Assembly: GCA_018434355.1 (NCBI GenBank)
Contig: JAHDPL010000007.1
Location: forward strand, 124,001 to 188,000
Origin: Sporomusaceae bacterium
GTDB taxonomy: Bacteria; Bacillota; Negativicutes; UBA1444
Reading direction: 5' to 3'
DNA length: 64,000 nucleotides
The notes beneath the pieces were generated by a model that saw only the letters and a list, made by a program, of their open reading frames with translations, had not been told where the DNA came from and did no database searches. The translations under genes and the position numbers were made by a program. Shown piece after piece: positions 27,201 to 35,571 of this stretch; the stretch's first letter is position 1, and each line of letters opens with the position of its first letter.

Positions 27201-27835
27201 CGGTCAATCCGGCGGCAGTCGAGGAGTATCGCAGAGCTGCCGACCGATATGACTTCATGCTTTCGCAGTCGGAGGACCTGGAGAAAGCGGCGGCTTCATT
27301 GCGACAGATTATCGCGGACATTGACCGGACGATGGCAGAAAAATTCGAAGAAGGTTTTGCTGCGATCAATGCGCATTTTTCCGATATTTTTGTCCGGCTG
27401 TTTGGCGGCGGCAGCGCGGTGCTGGAACTTTCCGAAGCTGACAGCGTTCTGGAATCCGGTGTGGAGATATTTGTCCAACCACCCGGAAAACGACGCCAGA
27501 ATCTGGCGCTGCTATCCGGCGGTGAACGGGCGCTTACCGTTATTTCGATCCTGTTCTCGTTCTTGGCCTATCGGCCGGCGCCGTTCTGCGTGATTGACGA
27601 GATTGATTCGGCGCTGGACGAATCCAATGTGCGCCGATTCAGCGAGTTCTTGTCCGAGTATTCCAAACATAGTCAGTTTATTGTGGTCACTCATCGAAAA
27701 GGGACAATGGAAGCCGCAGACATCCTGCACGGAGTTACTATGGAGGATTCGGGCGTTTCCCGTCTGGTGTCGGTTAAGTTTCAGGAAGAAGGGCAACAAG
27801 TGGAAGAGGGGCGAATGATGCGTGGGACTAATTGA
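24242..27835 (+). CDS. smc: Chromosome segregation protein SMC
   Basis: SMC is the ATPase of the bacterial condensin complex with ScpA and ScpB. The 1197-residue protein has the full layout: Walker A GPNGSGKSNISDAIRW (33-48), a long coiled coil, a hinge around residues 500-660 (YEGFSFGSRSVL to NPGGAITGGRS), the second coil, then the ABC signature LLSGGERALT and Walker B FCVIDEIDSALDESN. The start is TTG, with a GGATGTGA stretch upstream, and gives the family N-terminus LLKKFEVFGFKSF. The 3' end overlaps ftsY by 14 bases, the conserved smc-ftsY coupling. Confidence 0.97.
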   Translation: MLLKKFEVFGFKSFADKTELEFSPGINAIVGPNGSGKSNISDAIRWALGEQSIRTLRGAKMEDVIFAGTTHRKPLGVAEVSLTFDNYDALLPLDFGEVTVTRRVFRSGESEYLINKSQCRLKDLHELLAGTGLGRESMAVIGQNKIDEILNSKPEERRLLFEEVIGIARFKQRRKDAVRKMDDTEQNLTRVRDIIAEIESQLDPLKASADKTNRYNRLYAQFVQCKTTLYINRYDTAQTQLTALAANEKKALDAAIAAMTQTSVTESERELVGAELSNADEQLLYYDRILAASSLTLQKTDGQIQVGRERLEHIGQRREKLIGETNALTARLEFLDGSLSDCREKLAVLQAEEAAATSELNEAAALLEQQSTTIKGLQQQIHEARDLVFDQLQEVVDERNNLRQAEREIENLAQQKNRLNREMESLSDEYQAAWDLLRAKEVELQQQTVLLQTLERQQAELGREREALQADLLKQQQREQQLTNQRQEYLSKRKVLVSMQSAYEGFSFGSRSVLRSAEPWKKGVLGAVAQLITVPDAYVTAIETTLGQALQNIVTEDEQTAKAAVNYLKEGRLGRATFLPLQSIRAQAPRDHELTAAAAAGAIGLASSLVQTEPRFKVLAEMLLGRTVVATDLDSAMRIAKNSGQRLRVVTLDGELINPGGAITGGRSSQKEQGFLSRQNEIDELSRNIGQSDTMLVQLAEEISKMQQALADQEKMLQGKKAEQAQAELNRADIDRGLIRWRQDEQRLKLAVETCRQELEQTRQRTGQQQALVEKTKILLESLREREAQNKGKIDEWQALLLKTQAERDLQDQTVTELKLRQNDLSHRRHNAVADQARQSEERQRHDAQWQALQDEMATVAGQTEQTTFELQQAVALREALLQKIGSYRTFRNELYTTKTNLMSEVQKLDRSLRDLKRRSHELEERVHALRLDSAKYEYELKHCRDQIETQYNLSLAEAYEKRLDAPVAELEAEAGRCEAAIQEIGPVNPAAVEEYRRAADRYDFMLSQSEDLEKAAASLRQIIADIDRTMAEKFEEGFAAINAHFSDIFVRLFGGGSAVLELSEADSVLESGVEIFVQPPGKRRQNLALLSGGERALTVISILFSFLAYRPAPFCVIDEIDSALDESNVRRFSEFLSEYSKHSQFIVVTHRKGTMEAADILHGVTMEDSGVSRLVSVKFQEEGQQVEEGRMMRGTN

Positions 27836-28739
27836 TTCTCTGAAGAACGGATTGGCGAAAAGCCGTCGCAGTCTGGCTGAAACATTGGGAGGACTGATTC
27901 GCGGTTCAAGCGCTTTGGATGACGATTTTTTTGAAGAGTTGGAAGCAACGCTGATTTTATCAGATGCAGGCGCAACTGTTGCCAGTCGGCTCGTCGAATC
28001 AATCCGTAAGCGGGCAAAGCAGGAGAATCTGCAAGACCCGTCGGAGATATTGCCTGTGCTGGAGATGGAAATCGCCGGCATGATGACAGGCGAGGATCCG
28101 GTCAAAGTAAAAATTGGCGCGTCGCCGCACGTGATTCTCGTCGTCGGGGTCAACGGCTCCGGCAAGACTACATCAATCGGCAAATTGGCGCATTATTACC
28201 GTGAACAAGGGAAAAGCGTCCTTGTAGCTGCCGCGGATACTTTTCGGGCGGCAGCGGGCGAGCAACTGACGCTCTGGGCTAAACGGACCGGCGCGGAAAT
28301 TGTCTGCCATGCGGAAGGGGCCGATCCGGCGGCAGTGGTCTTCGATTCCGTGGCTGCAGCCAAAGCAAGAAAAACGGATATTCTGATTATCGATACGGCA
28401 GGGCGGCTGCATACCAAAACCAATCTGATGGAAGAACTGAAGAAAATTCGTCGCGTGATTCAACGGGAATTGCCGGAGGCGCCACAGGAAACCTTGTTGG
28501 TGCTAGACGCGGTTACCGGTCAGAACGCCTTGCATCAGGCAAAGATATTCAATGAAGCGACTGAATTGACTGGCGTGATTCTGACTAAACTCGAAGGAAC
28601 TGCAAAAGGCGGTTTCGCGATTTCGATCAAGACGGAGCTTGGCGTTCCTGTGCGCTGGGTGGGCCTGGGCGAAACGCAGTCAGATTTTGCCCCCTTTGAT
28701 GCCCGGGCATACGCACATGCGCTATTGAATGACAAATAA
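27822..28739 (+). CDS. ftsY: Signal recognition particle receptor FtsY
   Basis: FtsY is the membrane-associated SRP GTPase that receives ribosome-nascent chain-Ffh complexes. The 305-residue protein has an N-terminal helical N domain, then the NG GTPase motifs [38 protein letters not shown] and [10 protein letters not shown]. It lacks a long acidic A domain, as in other Firmicutes. The start is GTG inside smc. In Bacillus ylxM-ffh follows; here a 9.5-kb cassette intervenes. Confidence 0.97.
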   Translation: MGLIDSLKNGLAKSRRSLAETLGGLIRGSSALDDDFFEELEATLILSDAGATVASRLVESIRKRAKQENLQDPSEILPVLEMEIAGMMTGEDPVKVKIGASPHVILVVGVNGSGKTTSIGKLAHYYREQGKSVLVAAADTFRAAAGEQLTLWAKRTGAEIVCHAEGADPAAVVFDSVAAAKARKTDILIIDTAGRLHTKTNLMEELKKIRRVIQRELPEAPQETLLVLDAVTGQNALHQAKIFNEATELTGVILTKLEGTAKGGFAISIKTELGVPVRWVGLGETQSDFAPFDARAYAHALLNDK

Positions 28740-28751
28740 TCTGACAGAACT

Positions 28752-28788
28752 GGCTCGGCAGTGTATATTGCCGGGTCGCTTTTTTTTT
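28752..28788 (+). terminator. Rho-independent terminator after ftsY
   Basis: A 9-bp stem (GGCTCGGCA with TGCCGGGTC, two G-U pairs) followed by eight or more T residues. It is the left edge of the accessory cassette. Confidence 0.85.
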
Positions 28789-28833
28789 GTCGAAGCATGA
28801 GAAAAATTTCCCGACTGAATCTAAAATTGTCTA

Positions 28834-28862
28834 TTGACAAATTTATCTGAATTAACCATACT
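28834..28862 (+). promoter_or_regulatory. SigA promoter of the lacI-tct cassette
   Basis: TTGACA (28834-28839), a 17-base spacer and CATACT (28857-28862). The predicted start near 28869 falls on the operator that follows. Confidence 0.75.
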
Positions 28863-28867
28863 TAATA

Positions 28868-28881
28868 TGTAAACGTTTCCA
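28868..28881. promoter_or_regulatory. LacI/CcpA-type operator (cre-like) at the lacI promoter
   Basis: TGTAAACGTTTCCA fits TGNAANCGNTTNCA, the general LacI-family/cre pattern. It covers the predicted transcription start and ends 12 bases before the LacI-family start codon. Autoregulation by the encoded regulator or catabolite control by CcpA are both possible. Confidence 0.65.
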
Positions 28882-28893
28882 TTGGGAGATTGC

Positions 28894-29946
28894 ATGATGA
28901 AACAAGCACCGCGAAATCGCGGGTCGGTTACGATTAAAGACGTGGCAAAGAAGGCGGGGACGTCTATTGCCACGGTTTCTTATGTTTTTAGCAATGAAGA
29001 GCGCTATCTACGGCCAGAACTGCGAGAAAGAGTATTGCAAGCTGCGGCGGAAATCGGCTATGTGAAAAATGCCGCCGCCAGCAGTCTCAAGGGGAAACGG
29101 CGTGGCATCCTGGCCGTGGTGGTTGCGCAATTCGGCAATACTTTTTTTACTCGCATGTGTGTTGAAATTGTTTCGATTGCCAGGCAGGAAGGCTATGTGG
29201 TGACGCTGTGCAACAGCGATGAAGATCTGCAGCAGGAACGACTGATCCTCGAGAGACTGATTGCCCAGCGAATTGACGGATGCATCCTTTGTCCGGCATT
29301 TTCTCGCTCAGATAATGTGGAACTGCTTCGCAAACATAATGTACCGTTTGTTGTTCTGGAACGGTCATTGGAACAAGAGGCGCCTGAGTATTCTTTTGTC
29401 GGACACGACAATTTCCAGTCCGGCTACCTGGCGACAAAGACCCTGCTATTGGCCGGACACCGCAAGATCGCCTTCCTGGGATGGGATGCGCCGATACCCA
29501 ATGTGCGGGAACGCGTGGACGGTTACAGTCAGGCGATGCAGGAGCATGGTCTGGCGGAGTCAGAGCAATGCGTTCTGCTTGATGAACTTTCGATGGATGC
29601 GGGACGGCGAATGGCGGAAAAACTCAATACAGATAAGATTACCGCCGTTGTACTTGGTCACCACGAGTCTGCCAAAGGAGTATTGTTGTATTTTCAAGAG
29701 AAGGGGGTGATTTGGCCGGAACGGGTTTCCGTCGTAATGATCGGTACGCCGGAATGGGCAGAGATGCTCAGGCCCAAACTGACCTGTGTAAAACGACCGG
29801 AACAGGAAATGGGACAGGCGGCGGCACAGGCATTACTCGCCCGAATGAACGATTCCCAACAGAGGGTGCAAAGTCGGGTTTTTTCCTGCACTTTGCAACA
29901 GGGACACTCGGTTGCAGCATTTAAGCAGGAGGGAGAAAAATCATGA
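28894..29946 (+). CDS. LacI family transcriptional regulator
   Basis: A 350-residue LacI/GalR regulator. The N-terminal helix-turn-helix and hinge are typical (VTIKDVAKKAGTSIATVSYV, then NAAASSLKGKRRGILAVVV), followed by a periplasmic-binding-protein-like effector domain. ATG 28894 and ATG 28897 are both possible starts; GGGAG lies 5 or 8 bases upstream. The stop overlaps the tctC start, so regulator and transporter are one transcript. It probably senses the substrate, or a product, of the cassette. The effector is unknown. Confidence 0.92.
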   Translation: MMKQAPRNRGSVTIKDVAKKAGTSIATVSYVFSNEERYLRPELRERVLQAAAEIGYVKNAAASSLKGKRRGILAVVVAQFGNTFFTRMCVEIVSIARQEGYVVTLCNSDEDLQQERLILERLIAQRIDGCILCPAFSRSDNVELLRKHNVPFVVLERSLEQEAPEYSFVGHDNFQSGYLATKTLLLAGHRKIAFLGWDAPIPNVRERVDGYSQAMQEHGLAESEQCVLLDELSMDAGRRMAEKLNTDKITAVVLGHHESAKGVLLYFQEKGVIWPERVSVVMIGTPEWAEMLRPKLTCVKRPEQEMGQAAAQALLARMNDSQQRVQSRVFSCTLQQGHSVAAFKQEGEKS

Positions 29947-30989
29947 ACAAAAATTTGCGGTTGGTGCTCTCATTACTCATCATCCTTTCCATGGCGGTCG
30001 CCCTTGCCGGATGCGGCGTCAAACAGCAGGCGGCGGAAAAGAAAGAAGAGGTCAAGTGGCCGACCAAAGACATTACCGTAGTAGTACCATGGAACCCTGG
30101 TGGCGGGACCGATCTGACCGTTCGCGCGCTGACAACGGAAATGTCAAAAACTCTCGGCGTGAACATTGCAGTGGTCAATACGCCTGGCGCCAACGGTTCG
30201 GTTGGCACCAAGAGCGTCTGGAACGCCAAGCATGACGGCTATACCATTTTGGGCGCCGGATTGATGCCTTTCACAAGTTACCAAGTCATGGGCTATATGG
30301 ATCAGGGCCATAAGGACTGGATTACCTGGACCGCGACCTTCTCGCCGAATGTGCTGGCGGTTCGCGCTGAATCTCCCTATAAAGATGCCAAGTCGCTGCT
30401 GGCGGCGTTCAAAGCCAAGCCTGGCGCCGTTACCGCCGGAACCGCCGGTGTGGGTTCGGGTGGACACATGGGGATTGAGATCATCCGTCGCGCCGGAAAA
30501 TTTGAATACAAACACGTTCCGTACCAAGGCGGCAATCCGGCGATTATTGCCACTCTTGGCGGTGAAGTCGATTTCACGCCGCAACTTTCGATGGAGATGA
30601 CCGATATGTTCCGGGCCGGCAAGCTTCGCGCATTGGCGTCCCTCAGCGACAAACCGCTTGAAATTGACGGTGTGAAACCGATTCCTTCGCTGGGTGACGA
30701 GCTGTCTGATCTGAAGAAGACCTTGCCGATGGGTGAATTCTTTGGACTGACCATGCCGAAAGATGCGCCGCCGGAAGCGATCAAAAAAATCGATGAAGCT
30801 TTTAAGAAAGCAATGCAAAGCGAAACCATGAAGAAATTTGCCAAAGACAAAGGCGTTGTGCTGGTTGGCTATGGTCCCGAAGAGTCAATGAAAAAACTGG
30901 ATAATCTGGCGTCAGTCGTCTGCTGGACCCTGTTTGACACGGGAACAGCCAAGATTTCACCGGAAAAATTCAAGATTGCCAAACCTTAG
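29943..30989 (+). CDS. TTT transporter substrate-binding lipoprotein (TctC family)
   Basis: A 348-residue extracytoplasmic binding protein of the tripartite tricarboxylate transporter family. The lipoprotein signal ends in the lipobox LAGC with C24 as the lipidated residue. The family motif VVPWNPGGGTDLTVRALT and the PGANGSVGT loop are present; these line the carboxylate-binding cleft in known TctC/Bug proteins. The ATG overlaps the regulator stop (ATGA-type coupling) with GGGAG upstream. Together with TctB and TctA it should drive ion-coupled uptake of a carboxylate. The ligand cannot be read from sequence. Confidence 0.92.
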   Translation: MNKNLRLVLSLLIILSMAVALAGCGVKQQAAEKKEEVKWPTKDITVVVPWNPGGGTDLTVRALTTEMSKTLGVNIAVVNTPGANGSVGTKSVWNAKHDGYTILGAGLMPFTSYQVMGYMDQGHKDWITWTATFSPNVLAVRAESPYKDAKSLLAAFKAKPGAVTAGTAGVGSGGHMGIEIIRRAGKFEYKHVPYQGGNPAIIATLGGEVDFTPQLSMEMTDMFRAGKLRALASLSDKPLEIDGVKPIPSLGDELSDLKKTLPMGEFFGLTMPKDAPPEAIKKIDEAFKKAMQSETMKKFAKDKGVVLVGYGPEESMKKLDNLASVVCWTLFDTGTAKISPEKFKIAKP

Positions 30990-30998
30990 TGATATTTG

Positions 30999-31027
30999 TA
31001 CCGGGCCGACAACGGGTCGGCCCGGTA
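30999..31027 (+). terminator. Intra-operon hairpin between tctC and tctB
   Basis: A perfect 12-bp GC-rich stem (TACCGGGCCGAC with GTCGGCCCGGTA), loop AACGG, followed by ATTATTTTG. It is probably an attenuator or 3'-stabiliser that makes more binding protein than permease. Confidence 0.7.
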
Positions 31028-31052
31028 ATTATTTTGCAAAAGGATGATTGTT

Positions 31053-31550
31053 ATGCGGTCTTCTTTACGTCCCGGCAGTTCCGGCGACTTTTTTTCCGCC
31101 GTCATATTGTTGCTGTTCACCGGTTTTTTGTTTCAACAAAGCCTGCTGATCCATCAGGATGCAAAAGTCGCCTGGAATGTATCTCCTGCGTTATTGCCGG
31201 TGTTTTTGGGATCATGTCTATTGATTTGTTCGTTGATTCTGTTGTTTCGCAGCCAGCGCGGTCAGAGTTTTGCCGAATTGACCGCTTCTGTTATTCAACA
31301 TGTCCGACTGTGGTTTGTCGATGAATCTTCGGAATGGAAACGCATTCTCGGCGGCATCGCTCTGCTTGCGATATATATATTTGTCTTGATTCCGATATTT
31401 GAATTTTGGCTGTCATCTTCTCTATTTTTGCTGCTAATCTTTATTTTTTTACGGGCTGCCGCTTATTGGAAGATTGTTCTGGTCACAGCCGGTGCGGTCG
31501 GCGGAATTATACTTTTGTTCAATAAGATTTTTAACGTAACATTGCCGTAG
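31053..31550 (+). CDS. TTT transporter small membrane subunit (TctB family)
   Basis: A 165-residue membrane protein with four predicted helices (AVILLLFTGFLFQQS, LLPVFLGSCLLICSLILLF, IALLAIYIFVLIPIFEFW and a C-terminal pair around LLLIFIFL and GAVGGIILL). Family identity rests on size, topology and position between tctC and tctA. ATG 31053 is chosen because AAAAGG lies 9 bases upstream; ATG 31044 abuts the site. The gene ends 12 bases before tctA. Confidence 0.85.
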   Translation: MRSSLRPGSSGDFFSAVILLLFTGFLFQQSLLIHQDAKVAWNVSPALLPVFLGSCLLICSLILLFRSQRGQSFAELTASVIQHVRLWFVDESSEWKRILGGIALLAIYIFVLIPIFEFWLSSSLFLLLIFIFLRAAAYWKIVLVTAGAVGGIILLFNKIFNVTLP

Positions 31551-31562
31551 AGGGGAAATACG

Positions 31563-33074
31563 ATGGAATTGCAATATTTGCTTCATGCGCTGAATTTACT
31601 CGCGTCGCCCGAGGCAGTCGTCACGATTGTGTTGTCGGTGTTTTTTGGCATCGTCGTCGGTATGTTGCCGGGCCTGACGGCAACCATGGCTGTGGCTCTG
31701 CTCACGGGACTGACGTATAAGACCAGTTCGGACATGGCGATTCTTTCATTGATCGGCGTGTACGTTGGGGCGATATCCGGCGGTTGCCAGTCGGCAATCC
31801 TGCTGAATATTCCCGGCACGCCCGCCTCGGCGGCGACTGCACAAGATGGATACCCAATGGGTCAAGAGGGGAGGGGCGGTTTGGCAATCTTTCTGGCAAC
31901 GTCGGCTTCTGCCCTGGGGACGCTAGGCAGCGTAATTTTCTTATTGTTCCTGACGCCGCTATTGACCAGTTTCGCGTTGAAATTTGGTTCGTGGGAGTTC
32001 TTTTTGTTAGCGGTTTTCGGCATCATGATCTGCGGACAACTTGCATCAGGCGGTGATCCTTTGAAGGGGTGGATTGCCGGAATCCTCGGTTTGCTGGCAT
32101 CCTTGGTCGGGATCGACGGTTTACAGGGAGTGCCGCGATTTTCTTTTGACAACATCGACTTGATGGCCGGGTTTTCACTGATTCCGATCATGATCGGACT
32201 GTTTGGCTTTCCTGAAATTGTGGCTGCATTTAAGAAGAAGACAGCTGTCATTGGCGAATTGCAAAGTATCAATTACCGGGAAGGCATTCGCATTATGCTG
32301 CAAAACTGGGAAACGATCATCCGATCGACTTTTATTGGCGTGATGGTAGGGATCATTCCAGGGGTTGGCGAGGATGTCGGCGGCTGGCTGTCTTACTGGG
32401 CGGCACGGATGCGCAGTAAGGCCAGAGCCATGTTTGGCAAAGGAAATCCCGAAGGGGTGATTGCTGCAGAATCAGGCAACAATGCCTGTATTGGCGGCGC
32501 GATCATTCCGATCTTGTCTCTTGCCGTTCCCGGTAGTGCGCCGGCTGCGGTGCTGATGGCGGCCTTCTGGTTGCACGGATTGCGACCCGGTCCACTGATG
32601 ATGACTGAAACGCCGGGATTCCTCTATACGGTTGCGACTTATCTGGTAGCCGCCTCGTTCATTATGTGGGCGCTTGGTCTTCTAATTTCACGGTTTACCG
32701 TGAAAATTCTGCAGGTATCGCCTCAGCTGCTGATGCCGGTAGTCTTTCTATTCTGCGTAGTTGGTTCGTATGTCATTAATGATCGGATTTTTGATGTATG
32801 GGTGATGTTTGCGTTTGGCTTTGTCGGTCTTTTCCTTTCACATATGAAGTTTCCCAGTGCGCCGTTTTTACTGGGAGTCATTTTGGGGCCGATGGCGGAT
32901 ACGAACCTGCGCAGGGCATTGACTCTGTCCGATGGTAGCATCTTGCCGTTTTTCACCCGCCCGATCTGTTTGTTCTTTGCAGTCATTATTTTGTTGATGA
33001 TTGCTGCACAAATGGGGTTGTTCTCGCGTTTGCGCAGCAAAGAGATGAATCAAGAAGCAGGAGGAACCAAGTGA
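31563..33074 (+). CDS. TTT transporter large permease subunit (TctA family)
   Basis: A 503-residue integral membrane protein with about 12 helices. The TctA signatures are clear: GMLPGLTATMAVALLTGLTY and the mobile-loop motif LLNIPGTPASAATAQDGYPM, repeated in the second half as GIIPGVGEDVGGWLSYW and LSLAVPGSAPAAV. The two PG-containing repeats reflect the inverted symmetry of the family. The stop overlaps the start of the dehydrogenase gene by one base. Confidence 0.95.
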   Translation: MELQYLLHALNLLASPEAVVTIVLSVFFGIVVGMLPGLTATMAVALLTGLTYKTSSDMAILSLIGVYVGAISGGCQSAILLNIPGTPASAATAQDGYPMGQEGRGGLAIFLATSASALGTLGSVIFLLFLTPLLTSFALKFGSWEFFLLAVFGIMICGQLASGGDPLKGWIAGILGLLASLVGIDGLQGVPRFSFDNIDLMAGFSLIPIMIGLFGFPEIVAAFKKKTAVIGELQSINYREGIRIMLQNWETIIRSTFIGVMVGIIPGVGEDVGGWLSYWAARMRSKARAMFGKGNPEGVIAAESGNNACIGGAIIPILSLAVPGSAPAAVLMAAFWLHGLRPGPLMMTETPGFLYTVATYLVAASFIMWALGLLISRFTVKILQVSPQLLMPVVFLFCVVGSYVINDRIFDVWVMFAFGFVGLFLSHMKFPSAPFLLGVILGPMADTNLRRALTLSDGSILPFFTRPICLFFAVIILLMIAAQMGLFSRLRSKEMNQEAGGTK

Positions 33075-34243
33075 TGAAACCTATTCGCGTCGGATTGGTC
33101 GGCAGTGGCTTTGTTGCCGAATTGCACATGCATGCTTATCGCCGGGTATATGGCGCCACTGTTTCGGTTGCAGCCGTCGTTTCGCGGGGCGATGCAGTGG
33201 TGGATTTTGCCAAACGGCACCGGATCGCCAAGGTTTACCGCAACTACCAGGATTTGCTGAAAGATCCCGAGATTGATGTGATCGATATTTGCACCCCGGC
33301 GGTGCTGCACGCGTCAATGATTATTGATGCCATGGAATCGGGGCGGCATGTAATCTGCGAAAAACCGTTTACCGGCTATTTCGGACAACCCGGAGACCCG
33401 GCGCCGATCGGGCGCAAGCTGTCCAAGGCGCTAATGTACGAGCGGGTCATGCAGGAGATGGCTGAAACCCGGCGCAGAATGCTGGCCAGCGGGCAGTTGT
33501 TCATGTATGCTGAGAACTGGGTATACGCGCCTGCCATCCATAAGAGCGCCGAAATTTTGCGCAAGACCGGCGACAAGATCTTGTTTATGAAAGCGGAAGA
33601 GAGTCACAGCGGTTCGCACGCCGATCATGCGGCCCGCTGGGATATGACCGGCGGCGGCGCATTGATCCGCCAGGGCTGCCATCCATTGTCCGCTGTGCTT
33701 TATCTTAAACAGGTAGAAGCAAAAACCAGAGGGGAGAAGATCGTTATTGCCGATGTCACTGCGGATGTGGGAAATATCGGCGATGGCTTGCCGGCGGAGG
33801 AGCGGCGTTACATCCAGTCGCATCCACTTGACGTCGAGGACTGGGCGATGATGAACCTGACCTTCTCGGACGGGACCAAGAGTACGGTTTTTGCTGGAGA
33901 CATGATTCTCGGCGGGGTGCGGAACCTGGTGGAAACCTATACCACCGGCGGGATTCTCAACGCCAATATCTGCCCGAACACCGGAATGATCACCTACCTT
34001 ACCGATGAAGAGAAGCTAAAGGATGTATATATAACGGAAAAAGTCGACCGAAAAACCGGTTGGCAGTATGTCTGCCTGGAAGAAGAATGGACCCGAGGGT
34101 ATATTCAGGAAATCCAGGATTTTATCGAATGTGTGGCGCAAGGCCGGCAGCCTTTGGCGGATCTGGACCTGGCATTCGATACGATTCAAGCGACCTATGC
34201 CGCTTATTGGTCGGCGGAAGAGGGAAGACGGATAAAGCTATAG
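33074..34243 (+). CDS. Gfo/Idh/MocA family NAD(P)-dependent oxidoreductase
   Basis: A 389-residue dehydrogenase. The Rossmann motif VGLVGSGFVAELHMHAYR and the catalytic HVICEKPF motif are typical of inositol/glucose-fructose oxidoreductases. The C-terminal half contains the GGGALIRQGCHPLS segment in which His acts in catalysis. The ATG overlaps the tctA stop, with AGGAGGA 9 bases upstream, so it is translationally tied to the transporter. That coupling suggests it oxidises the imported compound, most likely a polyol, sugar or sugar acid. Substrate not assignable. Confidence 0.92.
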   Translation: MKPIRVGLVGSGFVAELHMHAYRRVYGATVSVAAVVSRGDAVVDFAKRHRIAKVYRNYQDLLKDPEIDVIDICTPAVLHASMIIDAMESGRHVICEKPFTGYFGQPGDPAPIGRKLSKALMYERVMQEMAETRRRMLASGQLFMYAENWVYAPAIHKSAEILRKTGDKILFMKAEESHSGSHADHAARWDMTGGGALIRQGCHPLSAVLYLKQVEAKTRGEKIVIADVTADVGNIGDGLPAEERRYIQSHPLDVEDWAMMNLTFSDGTKSTVFAGDMILGGVRNLVETYTTGGILNANICPNTGMITYLTDEEKLKDVYITEKVDRKTGWQYVCLEEEWTRGYIQEIQDFIECVAQGRQPLADLDLAFDTIQATYAAYWSAEEGRRIKL

Positions 34244-34323
34244 CAACAAAATCTCATCATTGAATAGTCGTTGGAGGCAGGAATCTTTCGTCTTCACAGC
34301 GAACATAATAATCGCAGTAAATA

Positions 34324-34337
34324 ATAAACCGGTTTAT
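34324..34337. promoter_or_regulatory. LacI-type palindromic operator upstream of the TRAP genes
   Basis: ATAAACCGGTTTAT is a perfect 14-base palindrome with the central CG usual in LacI-family sites. It lies in the 214-base gap before dctP, the largest gap in the cassette, where a second promoter is expected. I could not place a convincing -35/-10 pair, and nothing else is seen in this gap. Confidence 0.55.
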
Positions 34338-34457
34338 GCGCGTTTCAACGGATTCATCTTTATCTTTCATGGCCCGTAATGAAAGGGGGAACAGGCGGCG
34401 CGGGCAATGCTGACGATTATGAAACGGAAAACAGTTTGAGGGGGAACAAATATCACT

Positions 34458-35483
34458 ATGAAGAAGAGTACATTATTATTGATGGTATTCATCCTAGTGG
34501 CAGCCTTGCTTGCCGGTTGCGGCGGCGAAAAAAAAGATGCGGCTCCGGCGGCGAATAAGCCGATCAAGATTATTGCCGCTCACAACCAGACCTCGCCGGA
34601 TAACCCGTATCAGGTCGGCTTGCTGAAATTCAAGGAAGTTGTCGAAAGCAAGTCAAAAGGACAAATGACCGTTGAAGTGCATGCCGGTACGTTGGGCACC
34701 AATGAGAACGAACTGGTGGAAAAGCTGAAACTGCGAGCGGTAGATGCTGTTGTCGTATCGCCTGGTTTCATGACCCAAACAGGCGTAAAAGAAGTCGACC
34801 TGTTGGCGTTGCCATATCTGTTCGATAGCTATGACCACTGGAAAAAAGTCATCGATGGAGATGTCGGCAAACAATTGGCTGAGATGATCAATAAAAAGTC
34901 CAATAATGATTTCAAAATCGTTGGCTACTGGTCTGCCGGCGTACGCCACTATTATGGAAAAAAACCCTTGAATTCGATGGCTGATCTTAAAGACATGAAA
35001 ATCCGTACCCAGACTTCCGGCGTCATTGGCGATTTTTGGAAAGGTCTTGGCGCAATTCCTACCTCGGTAGCTTGGGGTGAACTCTATCAGGCATTGCAAC
35101 AAAAGACGGTTGACGGCGCTGAAAATGCCTATCCGTATTTTGTGCAACAAAACCATCACAAAACAGAAAACGGAAAATACACTACCGAAATTGGCGCAGA
35201 CTACACAACCCGGTTCTTACTGGTCAATGGCAAGAAATTTGATGCGATGACCAAAGAGCAGCAACAAATCATTTTGGAAGCGGCCAAAGCTTCGGTCGAT
35301 GCAGAACGGGCTTCCGTAATCGCCCAGGAAAAAGAATACAAAGAAAAAGCGATAAAAGATGGCGCCGTGGTGAATTCGATTGACCGCAAGCCTTTTATTG
35401 CGGTCGCATTACCGATCCAGGACAAGTTTGCCAAGAGCATCGGTGCGGAAGCACTGGTGAAGAAAATCCGCGAAACGAAATAA
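34458..35483 (+). CDS. TRAP transporter substrate-binding lipoprotein (DctP family)
   Basis: A 341-residue binding protein. The lipoprotein signal ends in LLAGC with C21. The DctP family signatures include the KIRTQTSGV strand with the conserved substrate-carboxylate-binding Arg, followed by GAIPTSVAWGELYQALQQKTVDGAEN. Such proteins bind C4-dicarboxylates, sugar acids or other carboxylates. It has its own candidate operator region and is followed by a strong hairpin before dctQ. The start is ATG with GAGGGGGA about 12 bases upstream. Confidence 0.95.
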   Translation: MKKSTLLLMVFILVAALLAGCGGEKKDAAPAANKPIKIIAAHNQTSPDNPYQVGLLKFKEVVESKSKGQMTVEVHAGTLGTNENELVEKLKLRAVDAVVVSPGFMTQTGVKEVDLLALPYLFDSYDHWKKVIDGDVGKQLAEMINKKSNNDFKIVGYWSAGVRHYYGKKPLNSMADLKDMKIRTQTSGVIGDFWKGLGAIPTSVAWGELYQALQQKTVDGAENAYPYFVQQNHHKTENGKYTTEIGADYTTRFLLVNGKKFDAMTKEQQQIILEAAKASVDAERASVIAQEKEYKEKAIKDGAVVNSIDRKPFIAVALPIQDKFAKSIGAEALVKKIRETK

Positions 35484-35493
35484 CGCTTGCCTG

Positions 35494-35536
35494 TACCGTT
35501 GGGGTTGGGCTCGAACCAACTCCAACGGTATTTTTT
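35494..35536 (+). terminator. Intra-operon hairpin between dctP and dctQ
   Basis: A 15-bp stem (35494-35508 with 35516-35530, one G-U pair), a 7-base loop and TTTTTT. It is a good intrinsic terminator in form, so expression of dctQM probably depends on read-through. Confidence 0.8.
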
Positions 35537-35571
35537 CAACCTGACAAACAAGCAAGAGGTGTTGGCACAAT

